A stretch of 26,050 bases of DNA from a virus, in IMG/VR virus record IMGVR_UViG_3300021091_000369, positions 1-26,050 of that record. One strand, 5' to 3'. The position numbers and the translations under genes were made by a program. The notes beneath the pieces are model-generated. The model did no database searches and had not been told where the DNA came from. It worked only from the letters and a program-made list of their open reading frames with translations. Shown here in pieces: positions 1 to 6,790 of the stretch (position 1 is the stretch's first letter; each line of letters opens with the position of its first letter).

Positions 1-2
1 CA

Positions 3-1094
3 ACGGCATGGGGAGATTCTTACCAAGGTGGAAGCGGCGTTCTCAACCTTCGTCGCCTCAACAAGCGTGGTACCCTTACAGGAACAGGAACATCATTGAA
101 GTTCGTCCCAGACGCACTCAACGGTAACTACGTCCAATTAGTTCTTAAAGGTGCAAACGGTCTATCTACTCTTACAGCAGCAACAGGCCGCGTCACCTTT
201 GCTAAGTCAGATTCTGTTTCTGCCCTCGGTGGTGACGGTGCAGGAGCTGGCGCAACGCTCACCGTTCCTTCATTCGAGTCTGACTTCGGAACAACTCCTT
301 CTCCGGCAATCCCAGAGATTGATATCAAGATCGAGTCACTCGCAATTACTGCAACAACCCGCAAGCTTCGTGCTCGCTGGTCACCAGAACTTGCGCAAGA
401 CCTCAACGCATACCACTCCATGGATGCAGAGGTCGAATTAACGTCAATCCTCTCTGAGCAAATCGCTCTTGAGATTGACCGCGAAATCCTCAGCGACCTC
501 GTCACACAAGCCAACGGCGCCAACTACTACTGGTCACGTGCCCCAGGTAAGTTCGTCAACAAGGTCACGGGTGCTGCAGTTTCTCTTGCCTCATCCCTCT
601 CAATCGGACCGGCCTTCACAGGTACAGTTCGTGAGTGGTACGAGACCCTCGTCGAGACCATCATCGACGTTGCCAACACCATCCACCGCAAGACACTCCG
701 CGGCTCTGCAAACTTCCTCGTTTGCGGCCCGGACGTCGCCACGGTCCTCGAGTCCTCGGTCCTCTACAAGCCGAAGTTCTCCATCGATGGTGAAGGTCAA
801 GTCGCTTCTCCATTCACAATCGGAGCAGAGGCAATCGGCTCTCTCAGCAACCGCTTCACGGTCTACAAGGATCCTTACTTCGTCAGAAACAAGATCCTCG
901 TCGGCTACAAGGGCGGCAGCTACCTCGAGACCGGCTACGTCTACGCACCATACGTTCCACTCATCGTCACACCAACCATCTTCGCACCGGAAGATTTCAC
1001 ACCACGCAAGGGTGTAATGACTCGCTACGGTAAGAAAATGGTTCGCAGCGATTTCTTCGGGACCGTGACGTGCTTGGACATGAACATCATCTGA
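3..1094 (+). CDS. 23: Major capsid protein, gp23-like (5' partial)
   Basis: This is the C-terminal part of a T4 gp23-type, HK97-fold major capsid protein, the subunit that builds the icosahedral head. The reading frame is open from base 3 to the window edge, so the N-terminus lies upstream and the TTG at 96 is not a real start. Two stretches are diagnostic. One is LAQDLNAYHSMDAEVELTSI followed by EIDREIL, which matches the gp23 region around AQDLRAVHGxDAExEL. The other is the C-terminus YVPLIVTPTIFAPEDFTPR followed by MTRYGKKMV. Codons are rich in C-ending triplets (ctc, gtc, atc, aac), much more so than most later genes, as expected for the most abundant virion protein. A strong terminator follows, so the gene closes its transcription unit. 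The family call is confident. A vertex-protein (gp24-type) paralogue is possible but less likely. Confidence 0.93.
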   Translation, partial: TAWGDSYQGGSGVLNLRRLNKRGTLTGTGTSLKFVPDALNGNYVQLVLKGANGLSTLTAATGRVTFAKSDSVSALGGDGAGAGATLTVPSFESDFGTTPSPAIPEIDIKIESLAITATTRKLRARWSPELAQDLNAYHSMDAEVELTSILSEQIALEIDREILSDLVTQANGANYYWSRAPGKFVNKVTGAAVSLASSLSIGPAFTGTVREWYETLVETIIDVANTIHRKTLRGSANFLVCGPDVATVLESSVLYKPKFSIDGEGQVASPFTIGAEAIGSLSNRFTVYKDPYFVRNKILVGYKGGSYLETGYVYAPYVPLIVTPTIFAPEDFTPRKGVMTRYGKKMVRSDFFGTVTCLDMNII

Positions 1095-1120
1095 TAGTCG
1101 GAAACGACCATCTTTGATAG

Positions 1121-1154
1121 GAAAGGCCTTCGAAAGAGGGCCTTTCTTCTTTTT
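1121..1154 (+). terminator. Rho-independent terminator after the capsid gene
   Basis: GAAAGGCC (1121-1128) pairs with GGCCTTTC (1139-1146) around a short loop and runs into a T-rich tract (CTTCTTTTT). It lies 27 bases after the capsid stop codon. It separates the capsid transcript from the mobile-gene island that follows. Confidence 0.85.
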
Positions 1155-1166
1155 GTAGTCATGACT

Positions 1167-1195
1167 TTTACAAAACGCATGTTACCATGTATATT
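1167..1195 (+). promoter_or_regulatory. Sigma70-type promoter giving a leaderless mRNA
   Basis: TTTACA (1167-1172), a 17-base spacer and TATATT (1190-1195) form a near-consensus sigma70-type promoter. Six bases separate the -10 box from the ATG at 1202, so the predicted +1 is the A of that ATG. No Shine-Dalgarno sequence at a usable distance is present: the only AGG is two bases from the ATG. The endonuclease would therefore be made from a leaderless transcript. Confidence 0.7.
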
Positions 1196-1201
1196 TAGGT
1201 C

Positions 1202-2065
1202 ATGATCACATGCAAAGAATGCGGACATGAATGTTCGGCGCAGAATGCTTTAGGATACCACTTACGTTCTCATGGATTGTCATATCCTGATTACGTCGTC
1301 AAACATGAATATGACGGTGATTGGCCACACTGCACCTGCGGGACAAAGCTTCCTTACAAAAAAGGAGGCTTTTCTCGTTTCTGTTCCAAGTCCTGTGCAG
1401 CTAGCGGGACCAACAATCCCATGTCAGGAAAGACAGGAGAAAAATCTCCGATATTCGGATTAAAAAGAACCGAAGAACAATTAAAGAATTATTCTGAAGG
1501 TGCAAAGAAACGTTGGGAGATTCATGGCAATAGAATCAGAAAAATGATGAAAACTGATGCATATAGAGATATGATGCGTAAGTCTAAGCAATTTCAGTAT
1601 GATTCTGATCCTTCATATGCAGATAGAATAAGGCAAGGCGTCAACCGCTTCTGGTCAGAATCTCCCCTCGCCCCTATCCTCCGTGAAGAAGCATCGCAAC
1701 GTGCCATCAAGCTCCTTGCCGAGAACAAGATCGGTCCACAGGCTCCATTCAAGCGTGAAACCTTGATCAGTCCATGGACCGGAGAAGAAGAGCACATGCA
1801 TTCTTCATGGGAGTCCATCTTCTTCCAGACGTGCGTTGAGCGGAAGTATGAGGTGACCAAGAACCATGGGATCACGATTCCTTACGTTCATCCGGATGGA
1901 ACGACACGCAACTATATTCCAGATTTCTTTGGAAGAGAGGATCGTGTGTTGTACGAGGTGAAGGGGCGACACGACGACGTTGATGACGCCAAGTGGAATG
2001 CTGCACGAGATTATTGCGATCGTATGGGTTGGGGCTTCACAATCATGCTATCCCCAGGATTTTAG
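1202..2065 (+). CDS. Homing endonuclease: C2H2 finger, NUMOD3-like, PD-(D/E)XK nuclease
   Basis: This is a free-standing homing endonuclease of 287 residues, likely to cut a site in a related phage and spread its own gene. Residues 4-24 form a C2H2 zinc finger (C4, C7, H20, H24) followed by SYPDYVVKHEYDGDWP, a layout resembling MucR-type fingers. A second cysteine set is C44, C46, C61 and C65. Residues about 71-95 (NNPMSGKTGEKSPIFGLKRT) look like a NUMOD3 DNA-binding motif. The C-terminus has a PD-(D/E)XK-type core: E204 in a helix, then D241 (YIPDFF) and E252/K254 (YEVKG), similar in spacing to TnsA- or Vsr-like nucleases. It has its own leaderless-type promoter behind the capsid terminator. 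Base use changes near 1635: AT-rich before, C-rich codons after, as if two sources were fused. The endonuclease call is firm. The exact nuclease family is inferred by eye. Confidence 0.85.
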   Translation: MITCKECGHECSAQNALGYHLRSHGLSYPDYVVKHEYDGDWPHCTCGTKLPYKKGGFSRFCSKSCAASGTNNPMSGKTGEKSPIFGLKRTEEQLKNYSEGAKKRWEIHGNRIRKMMKTDAYRDMMRKSKQFQYDSDPSYADRIRQGVNRFWSESPLAPILREEASQRAIKLLAENKIGPQAPFKRETLISPWTGEEEHMHSSWESIFFQTCVERKYEVTKNHGITIPYVHPDGTTRNYIPDFFGREDRVLYEVKGRHDDVDDAKWNAARDYCDRMGWGFTIMLSPGF

Positions 2066-2073
2066 AACTTAGT

Positions 2074-2101
2074 GTTACAAACACATCTCTTATGTTACTA
2101 T
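2074..2101 (+). promoter_or_regulatory. Extended -10 promoter for the second endonuclease
   Basis: GTTACA (2074-2079), a 16-base spacer and TACTAT (2096-2101) preceded by TGT form an extended -10 promoter. The transcript would begin near 2108, leaving a leader of about 19 bases that carries AAGGG (2113-2117), nine bases before the ATG at 2127. Unlike the first endonuclease, this gene has a conventional ribosome binding site. Confidence 0.45.
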
Positions 2102-2126
2102 ATAGTCCATATAAGGGTGTAATGAC

Positions 2127-3551
2127 ATGGACTGTAGGTTGTGTGACTTTCGACATGATGATGCAAAGAAACTGACGAACCACATCAGGTCAATTCACGA
2201 TCTGTCATCAGAGGATTACACTGTTGAAGTATACCACGGAGGTAAAAAACCTGTTTGCGAAGTGTGTTCATCCTCCGTCAGATATGTTTCTTTTTCTTTT
2301 AAAAGATTCTGCAAAGACCATTCCCGTCTCGCTATGAAAGAAGGCGGAGTCCGAGGCGGAAAGGCCGAAGCTTGGAATAAGGGGCAAAGTAAGGATACAG
2401 ATCCAAGGATAAAGCTCCAGTCTGAATCAATGACAGGTGAAGGTAACCCGTTCTATGGTCGCCGCCATACACGAGAGACCCTAGAAAAAATTAGCTTAAG
2501 TAAGATGTTGGAAACATCTACGCTAAAAGAAAGATTATTGGAGAGGCAGTCTGAGTTCACCCTCGTTACTCCGTTAGAAGAATACATCTCTCGGCAAGAG
2601 CAGTACCTCAAGTTTCAGTGTAATCGATGTGGAGAGGTTCAACCAAAGACTCTACAGGCCTTTGAGAGAGGAAGTAGGTGTTATAAGTGCCACCCATTCA
2701 GCAAGTCCAATTGGGAACTAGAGGTGTTCACATTCGTTCAATCATTAACACCTGATGTGATATCAGGCGACAAGAAGGCGATGTCTCCGAAGGAAATCGA
2801 CGTGTATGTTCCTTCCAAAAAATTTGGGATAGAGTGTCATGGGTTGTACTGGCACAGCGAAGGTTCTAAACAAGGGGTTTTTGATAAGAACAAGCATCTA
2901 GAAAAATCCGTCCTTGCTGCGAAGAACGGCATAAAGTTGCTGCAGATATTTGAGGATGAATGGAGAGACAAGCGAGAGATATGCGAGTCGATGATCCGCC
3001 ACCGTCTCGGCATGGATCGTTACAGGTGTAAGACCTGGTCCACAAAAGTCGTCGAATTAAACACACAAGAACAAAGGTCTTTCTTCGATTCTACACACAT
3101 AGCAGGATATGTCCCGTCCAAGGTAACGTGGGGATTAAGAGACAGGAGTGGTATCGTCGTTGCTGCCTTGTCACTTCGTATTCCAAGGAACGGCAAGAAG
3201 TACGAAGGTTACCTAGAAATTGCTCGGTACAGCACGGCTCAAGCGACCTCTGTTCCTGGGGGTTTGTCTAAGTTGGTGAAACGCGCCAAAGAGTGGTGCA
3301 AAAAAAACGGATACCGTGGAATCATGACATACGTCGATAGACGTGTAGGAGAAGGGGACGGATATAAGTCTGTAGGGTTTTCTTTTCTAGGATCAACGAC
3401 CGTAGATTATTGGTACACTGATAACCAGCTTCGTTACGATAGGTTTAAGTTTAGAGCAAAAAATGGTAAGTCCGAACGTCAGATTGCAATTGAGGTGAGA
3501 GTCTCAAGGATTTATGGATGTGGATCACACATGTACGTCATCAATTTATAA
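2127..3551 (+). CDS. Homing endonuclease, zinc-finger/EDxHD-like with C-terminal extra domain
   Basis: A 474-residue free-standing endonuclease. In order: C2H2 finger (C3, C6, H19, H24); a cysteine pair C44/C47; a WNKGQSKDTDPRI motif (83-95, starting at W83); a NUMOD3-like stretch (GEGNPFYGRRHTRETLEKIS, 104-123); a four-cysteine zinc ribbon (C165, C168, C185, C188). The nuclease core is KEIDVYVPSKKFGIECHGLYW (223-242) followed by H243 and FEDEW (276-280). This resembles the Vsr-like EDxHD homing nucleases; likely key residues are D225, E236, H243 and D277. Residues about 310-474 form another conserved domain (EIARYST, VPGGLSKLVKRA, TYVDRR, GDGYKSVGF) that reads like an acyltransferase (GNAT) fold, but this is inference. 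It is a paralogue of the minus-strand gene at 23540-25198, matching through the core and C-terminus. It has its own promoter and ribosome binding site. Confidence 0.87.
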   Translation: MDCRLCDFRHDDAKKLTNHIRSIHDLSSEDYTVEVYHGGKKPVCEVCSSSVRYVSFSFKRFCKDHSRLAMKEGGVRGGKAEAWNKGQSKDTDPRIKLQSESMTGEGNPFYGRRHTRETLEKISLSKMLETSTLKERLLERQSEFTLVTPLEEYISRQEQYLKFQCNRCGEVQPKTLQAFERGSRCYKCHPFSKSNWELEVFTFVQSLTPDVISGDKKAMSPKEIDVYVPSKKFGIECHGLYWHSEGSKQGVFDKNKHLEKSVLAAKNGIKLLQIFEDEWRDKREICESMIRHRLGMDRYRCKTWSTKVVELNTQEQRSFFDSTHIAGYVPSKVTWGLRDRSGIVVAALSLRIPRNGKKYEGYLEIARYSTAQATSVPGGLSKLVKRAKEWCKKNGYRGIMTYVDRRVGEGDGYKSVGFSFLGSTTVDYWYTDNQLRYDRFKFRAKNGKSERQIAIEVRVSRIYGCGSHMYVINL

Positions 3552-3562
3552 TTGTGAATAGA

Positions 3563-3721
3563 ATGATCAAGACTGGCTTTGCGGCATATACTTCACAGAA
3601 GTGTTCTTTTTGCGGAAACATTTTGAGAAGTAATCGTCAAGGAGGCAAATATTCTTGCAAAAAAGGCATACGGCATGTAATATCAGAGATCGTTAGGTCT
3701 CTAAATCATCTCACAGTTTAA
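3563..3721 (+). pseudogene. TnpB (OrfB) C-terminal zinc-ribbon remnant
   Basis: The frame from ATG 3563 reads MIKTGFAAYTSQKCSFCG, then NILRSNRQGGKYSC and KKGIRHVISEIVRSLNHLTV. YTSQKCSFCG and the following R...GxYSC are hallmarks of the C-terminal zinc ribbon of IS200/IS605 TnpB nucleases, where the pattern is YTSQxCxxCG..., then C-x2-CG and a D-x-N-A-A/R-N-I ending. Here the second cysteine pair is damaged (C-K-K-G with no second Cys) and the final Asp-Asn block is degraded. The RuvC-containing body, which would normally precede it, is absent: the fragment begins right after the endonuclease stop codon. It is therefore a decayed tail of a TnpB gene, not a working nuclease. The open frame reaches back to 3518 but overlaps the endonuclease, so that longer start is unlikely. 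Confidence 0.6.
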
Positions 3722-3729
3722 ACTGTGAG
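3710..3729. repeat. Perfect 20-base palindrome at the TnpB remnant end
   Basis: CTCACAGTTTAAACTGTGAG is perfectly self-complementary and is centred on the TAA stop of the TnpB remnant (TAA at 3719-3721). It could be a remnant of a subterminal hairpin of an IS200/IS605-type element, a transcript-end hairpin or a protein-binding site. There is no T-tract, so it is not a typical Rho-independent terminator. Confidence 0.6.
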
Positions 3730-3733
3730 CAGG

Positions 3734-3882
3734 ATGCAGTCAATCATCCGTACGGAAACAGCGTTGTTCTTGGCGCTGAGTTCCAAGGTCATGGCCTTGT
3801 ACCGTGACTATTTGACTAAAAAATGGTTATAGAAGATAAAAAGGCAGAAGCTCTTAAATCGCAAGAAAAAGAAGAAGATTGA
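3734..3882 (+). pseudogene. Possible frameshifted gene remnant in hairpin-rich DNA
   Basis: This tract between the TnpB remnant and the HNH gene has no full-length gene. ATG 3734 opens a 32-codon frame (MQSIIRTETALFLALSSKVM, then ALYRDYLTKKWL) ending at TAG. Just past an A-run at 3818-3823 another frame continues as MVIEDKKAEALKSQEKEED (ATG 3823, stop 3880-3882). A one-base slip in the A-run would join them into one helical, charged C-terminus, so this may be the tail of a broken gene of unknown identity. Alternatively the tract is structured RNA or element-end DNA: CAGCG (3759-3763) pairs with CGCTG (3774-3778), and 3784-3799 is a near-palindrome. The reading as a gene remnant is weak. Confidence 0.25.
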
Positions 3883-3884
3883 TG

Positions 3885-3890
3885 TATAAT
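3885..3890 (+). promoter_or_regulatory. Consensus -10 box of the HNH gene (near-leaderless)
   Basis: A perfect TATAAT with TG directly before it ends seven bases before the GTG start at 3898, so +1 should fall at about 3897-3898. I see no convincing -35 box 16-18 bases upstream and no Shine-Dalgarno sequence. The geometry matches the leaderless arrangement of the endonuclease genes at 1202 and 25857. Confidence 0.5.
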
Positions 3891-3897
3891 TGTATCC

Positions 3898-4224
3898 GTG
3901 AAGAGACGACGGATGCATGGTCAGCCTAAGTTAGAGAAAGATCGATGCGAGATCTGTAGGTATGACCGTCCTGCGGCAATAAACATTCATCATATAATTC
4001 CGAGGTGTGATCCTCGATGCACAAATGATAACAATAATCTCGCTGTCGTTTGCCATTCTTGTCATGATTTAATTCATGAAGGAGAAATAACGATAATCGG
4101 TGTATATTCATCAACAGGCGGAAGAAAACTTATGTGGTTTAAACAAGATGAAGAGCCGCCATTAGAACGAGAGTTTTGGTTAATAAAAGAAAATCCTCTT
4201 GTTTTAAGAAGAAAACAAAAATAA
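3898..4224 (+). CDS. HNH endonuclease
   Basis: A small 108-residue HNH nuclease starting at GTG. Zinc-binding pairs C17/C20 and C52/C55 flank the HNH core: IHHIIPR (30-36), an Asn-rich NDNNNLAVVC (43-52) and CHDLIH (55-60). The conserved H31/H32, N47 and H60 are the expected metal-binding and catalytic positions. The C-terminal stretch ITIIGVYSSTGGRKLMWF follows the core as in many phage HNH homing nucleases. It contains no intron or intein sequence and sits in the mobile island, so a free-standing homing enzyme is the likeliest role. It could also be a detached nuclease domain of a larger protein. The GTG start is supported by the -10 box just upstream and by the arginine-rich N-terminus; there is no ribosome binding site. 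Confidence 0.85.
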   Translation: MKRRRMHGQPKLEKDRCEICRYDRPAAINIHHIIPRCDPRCTNDNNNLAVVCHSCHDLIHEGEITIIGVYSSTGGRKLMWFKQDEEPPLEREFWLIKENPLVLRRKQK

Positions 4225-4238
4225 TTGTTGACCACTTT

Positions 4239-4267
4239 ATATTTTTCTTTACCTGTGTTATTATATT
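4239..4267 (+). promoter_or_regulatory. Promoter of the cytochrome/DUF1501 operon, leaderless geometry
   Basis: Overlapping -10 candidates lie in an AT-rich tract: TGTTATTAT (4256-4264, extended -10) and TATATT (4262-4267). With TATATT the predicted +1 is the A of the ATG at 4274; with TATTAT it is about 4271. No Shine-Dalgarno sequence precedes this ATG. The -35 is weak: TTTATA (4236-4241) fits 17 bases before TATTAT. Confidence 0.5.
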
Positions 4268-4273
4268 ACCAAT

Positions 4274-5737
4274 ATGGGTAGAAGAAATAACGTTGTAATA
4301 AATGGATTGATAGTATCTCTCGCATTCGGATTAACGTTATACGGATGTGAACGTCCTAATCCTTATAAGCTAGCAGGCGACACGTCTGCTGTTTTTAAAG
4401 ATTGTCCGACTCCGAAACAACCTGCTACGGCTTCTGGCGATTCGCAAACGTCTGTTACGGTCTCAACGAACGTTTCAACAACGATATCTGGAGGTTTGAC
4501 GTCGGCTTCTGTTTCACCCGGGTCGGGGCAGCAACAGCAAGAGATGACAGAGCTTGATGAAAGAGAGTTAGATTATTCAGAGGCGTTGCGAACGGCAAGC
4601 ATTTTAATCTTAGGGGATGTTCCAACTGTTTCTGAAATATATGAGTTGGCAGATTTACCTGCGGATATGCAGGATGAAAAATACCAAGAGTTGATCGATA
4701 AGAAGCTATCTGATCCACATTTTGCAGCTACCTTGGTCGAATTTTTTAAGTATACTTTTAAAATGGGTGGCATTTCTACTGTAGCCGGCGAGCCAAATCG
4801 TGACACCGCGCCTACTTTTGCAGCGAAGATAGTATATGAAGAAAAAGATTGGAGAAATATAATTGTCCAGCAGACTAATACATGTCCTACTTTTAATGCT
4901 ACAAGCAATACCTTTATTGATGGTTCTTGTAACAATCTTCTTGCCGGGATGAATCATTCAGGAATCCTAACAGATCCAGGAGTTCAAAGTTTATACTACG
5001 GTAATCTATCATTTCGTCGTAATCGATTCTTTCATGAGACATTTTTATGTAGATCTGGAAATGAACAATCAGGTGGTGAACCGACAGATCAACCTCCTAC
5101 AGCTTCTCCTTGTTCAGGAGCTGATCCAATCCCAGGATATCAAAATAAGTGGCCTGTTAGCGAAATTGCTGGTGCTTGTAATGGTGGACGAGTAGATTTT
5201 CATGCCTATAATTCCAGCAACGTTTGCGCAAATTGCCATGCAACATGGAATCATCGTTCTCCTTTATTCAGCCAATTTGATTCAAAGGGAGTTTTTCAAC
5301 CGTTGACACCGGTCGGAGAATATTCGGTATTTGTACCAGTCAATGGTTCTCCAAGAGCGAAGTTATCCGATTGGCTTTGCACTGCTCCATCTTGTCCAAA
5401 TGGTGGCAACAACAAACCAGCGTGGAAGAAGGTAATGAAAGTTAACGGAGTTGAAATGCCCGCCTCCGCAGATACGATCAATGAACTTGGTCAACAGATG
5501 TCAAAGGATGATGAAGTAATCGAATGCGTTGTAAAGAGGATGTGGAATTATTCCATGGGTCGTGCAGATATAACTGAGATTGGTGGTCGTTCTTGGGTGT
5601 CCCTACCAGATCGTAAGGACAAGAATCCAGAATTGGTGACGATGTCAAAACTCGTGACGATGTTTAAAGGAAATGGATATAACCTTAAGCAGGTATTCCG
5701 TACCATCTTACTTTCCGATGATTTCGTGAGGTTCTAA
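4274..5737 (+). CDS. Exported cytochrome-c lipoprotein, DUF1588/DUF1585-like
   Basis: A 487-residue envelope lipoprotein, foreign to a phage virion region. Residues 1-25 are a lipoprotein signal ending in L-Y-G-C (acylated C25). A Ser/Thr/Gly-rich linker with VSPGSGQQ (80-87) follows. Residues about 100-166 (ILGDVPTVSE, KYQELIDKKLSDPHF) resemble the helical region of planctomycete-type cytochrome proteins (DUF1549/DUF1592). RRNRFFHETFLC (248-259) and CANCH (318-322, covalent haem-c motif) followed by FDSKG fit DUF1588. VVKRMWNYSMGR and the C-terminal GYNLKQVFRTILLSDDFVRF fit DUF1585. These families are thought to act as periplasmic or surface redox proteins paired with twin-arginine DUF1501/DUF1552 proteins, and such a partner lies two genes downstream. 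The gene heads a tight three-gene operon. The haem motif is seen directly; domain names are from memory and the substrate is unknown. Confidence 0.78.
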   Translation: MGRRNNVVINGLIVSLAFGLTLYGCERPNPYKLAGDTSAVFKDCPTPKQPATASGDSQTSVTVSTNVSTTISGGLTSASVSPGSGQQQQEMTELDERELDYSEALRTASILILGDVPTVSEIYELADLPADMQDEKYQELIDKKLSDPHFAATLVEFFKYTFKMGGISTVAGEPNRDTAPTFAAKIVYEEKDWRNIIVQQTNTCPTFNATSNTFIDGSCNNLLAGMNHSGILTDPGVQSLYYGNLSFRRNRFFHETFLCRSGNEQSGGEPTDQPPTASPCSGADPIPGYQNKWPVSEIAGACNGGRVDFHAYNSSNVCANCHATWNHRSPLFSQFDSKGVFQPLTPVGEYSVFVPVNGSPRAKLSDWLCTAPSCPNGGNNKPAWKKVMKVNGVEMPASADTINELGQQMSKDDEVIECVVKRMWNYSMGRADITEIGGRSWVSLPDRKDKNPELVTMSKLVTMFKGNGYNLKQVFRTILLSDDFVRF

Positions 5738-5740
5738 ACC

Positions 5741-6778
5741 ATGCAAAAAAATATAATGAAAAAATTTGGTTGGTCTACACTCGGAATAATTTCAACATTT
5801 TTAATGTTTAATTCGTGCGGTTCTACTGCACCTGATATTGGCGAAAATTATTGTCCTGACATAGAAGACTTATTAGGACCAGCAACCGTTGTTAGCGTAG
5901 CTGCATCTACATCTTCAGCAACAACAGACGGTGGAGTAGGAGGTTCACAAGTTTCTGCTGGTTCTGGCCAGCAAATGTCAACTGGCAGCGGGATGAAAGA
6001 GCTTTCGGAATACGACATTCCTAATCAAGATGAAATTATGTCTAGATTGCATTCTTGTAGAAAATTGACTTATGTACAATTAGGAAATTTTTTAAAGGCA
6101 AGAGGTGTTGCAGTTCCAACAGGAAATCTATTAGATAACCGAACAACGATGACGAACGTTTTTGGTCAATCGGTAACGCTTGGAAACATTTTTGGTGGTT
6201 CAGGCGCATCATGTGAAACGGCAATAACTGATGCAAACGGAACAAATGATCCTGTTTGCTCAGGAGCAGAAATTTGTTTTTGTAATCAAGACGATAAAAT
6301 GAATCAGGTTAATCGTAGTTGTTTTGACGTCGGAAATAACTCACCGGATGCAGCAGATGGATATTGCGTATCCAAACCATCTACGGCGGGATTTTTATAT
6401 TTTTCAGGAAAAGATGCTTTAGGCGTTCCAAAATTGGATTCGCGTCTTGGGGAAAAAGAAGAACATTCAACAGCTTCTGCAATGAAAATGATGGATATTT
6501 TCATTCAAGCTGCCTCACAAATCGTTACAAACATATCTGATCCTAACAAAGCACCGGCTTGTACATTAAATGGTAAAAACCTTCCTATGTTTGCCAACGA
6601 TGGAAGTTGCGTTGAAGAATCAGTAAGTTGCTTGATTGGATATCCTGCGACGGATGATCACATGTTGTTGTGTAATTTGCTAATTCAAAAAGCAAAATCT
6701 GGTGATCAATCAGATTTAATTAAGAAGCGTAACATTGCAGTTGCGGTGATGCTCGCCGCGGCACATTCATGTCAATGA
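5741..6778 (+). CDS. Cysteine-rich lipoprotein of the cytochrome operon
   Basis: An unrecognised 345-residue predicted lipoprotein. Residues 1-26 form a signal (basic N-terminus, hydrophobic 12-23, lipobox F-N-S-C with C26). A linker of Ser, Thr and Gly carries VSAGSGQQ (71-78), almost the same as VSPGSGQQ in the upstream lipoprotein and with different codons, so it is conserved at protein level. The mature part has many cysteines (for example AEICFCNQDD, NRSCF, GYCV, PACTLNG, GSCVEESVSCL, HSCQ at the end), which suggests disulfides in the periplasm or at the surface. No haem CXXCH was seen. It starts three bases after the previous stop and GAGG (5728-5731) lies nine bases before the ATG, so the operon is translated as a unit. 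It probably binds or anchors its two neighbours, which is inference from position and the shared linker. Confidence 0.75.
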   Translation: MQKNIMKKFGWSTLGIISTFLMFNSCGSTAPDIGENYCPDIEDLLGPATVVSVAASTSSATTDGGVGGSQVSAGSGQQMSTGSGMKELSEYDIPNQDEIMSRLHSCRKLTYVQLGNFLKARGVAVPTGNLLDNRTTMTNVFGQSVTLGNIFGGSGASCETAITDANGTNDPVCSGAEICFCNQDDKMNQVNRSCFDVGNNSPDAADGYCVSKPSTAGFLYFSGKDALGVPKLDSRLGEKEEHSTASAMKMMDIFIQAASQIVTNISDPNKAPACTLNGKNLPMFANDGSCVEESVSCLIGYPATDDHMLLCNLLIQKAKSGDQSDLIKKRNIAVAVMLAAAHSCQ

Positions 6779-6790
6779 GGAAGAAAACAA

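Noticed and set aside
96-98. TTG as start of the capsid gene
   Set aside because: The same frame is open upstream to the window edge with a sensible protein sequence, and there is no ribosome binding site; the gene is simply cut by the window.
151-1017. Long open frames in other phases over the capsid gene (151-441, 469-1017 and minus-strand frames)
   Set aside because: Serine-rich or arginine-rich translations without ribosome binding sites; they are shadows of the codon-biased capsid gene.
3730-3830. tRNA or CRISPR array in the hairpin-rich tract
   Set aside because: The hairpins do not form a cloverleaf with a T-loop and there are no regularly spaced repeats.
4455-4957. Minus-strand open frames over the cytochrome lipoprotein gene
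   Set aside because: No ribosome binding site and no recognisable domain; the plus-strand gene has a lipobox, haem motif and operon context.
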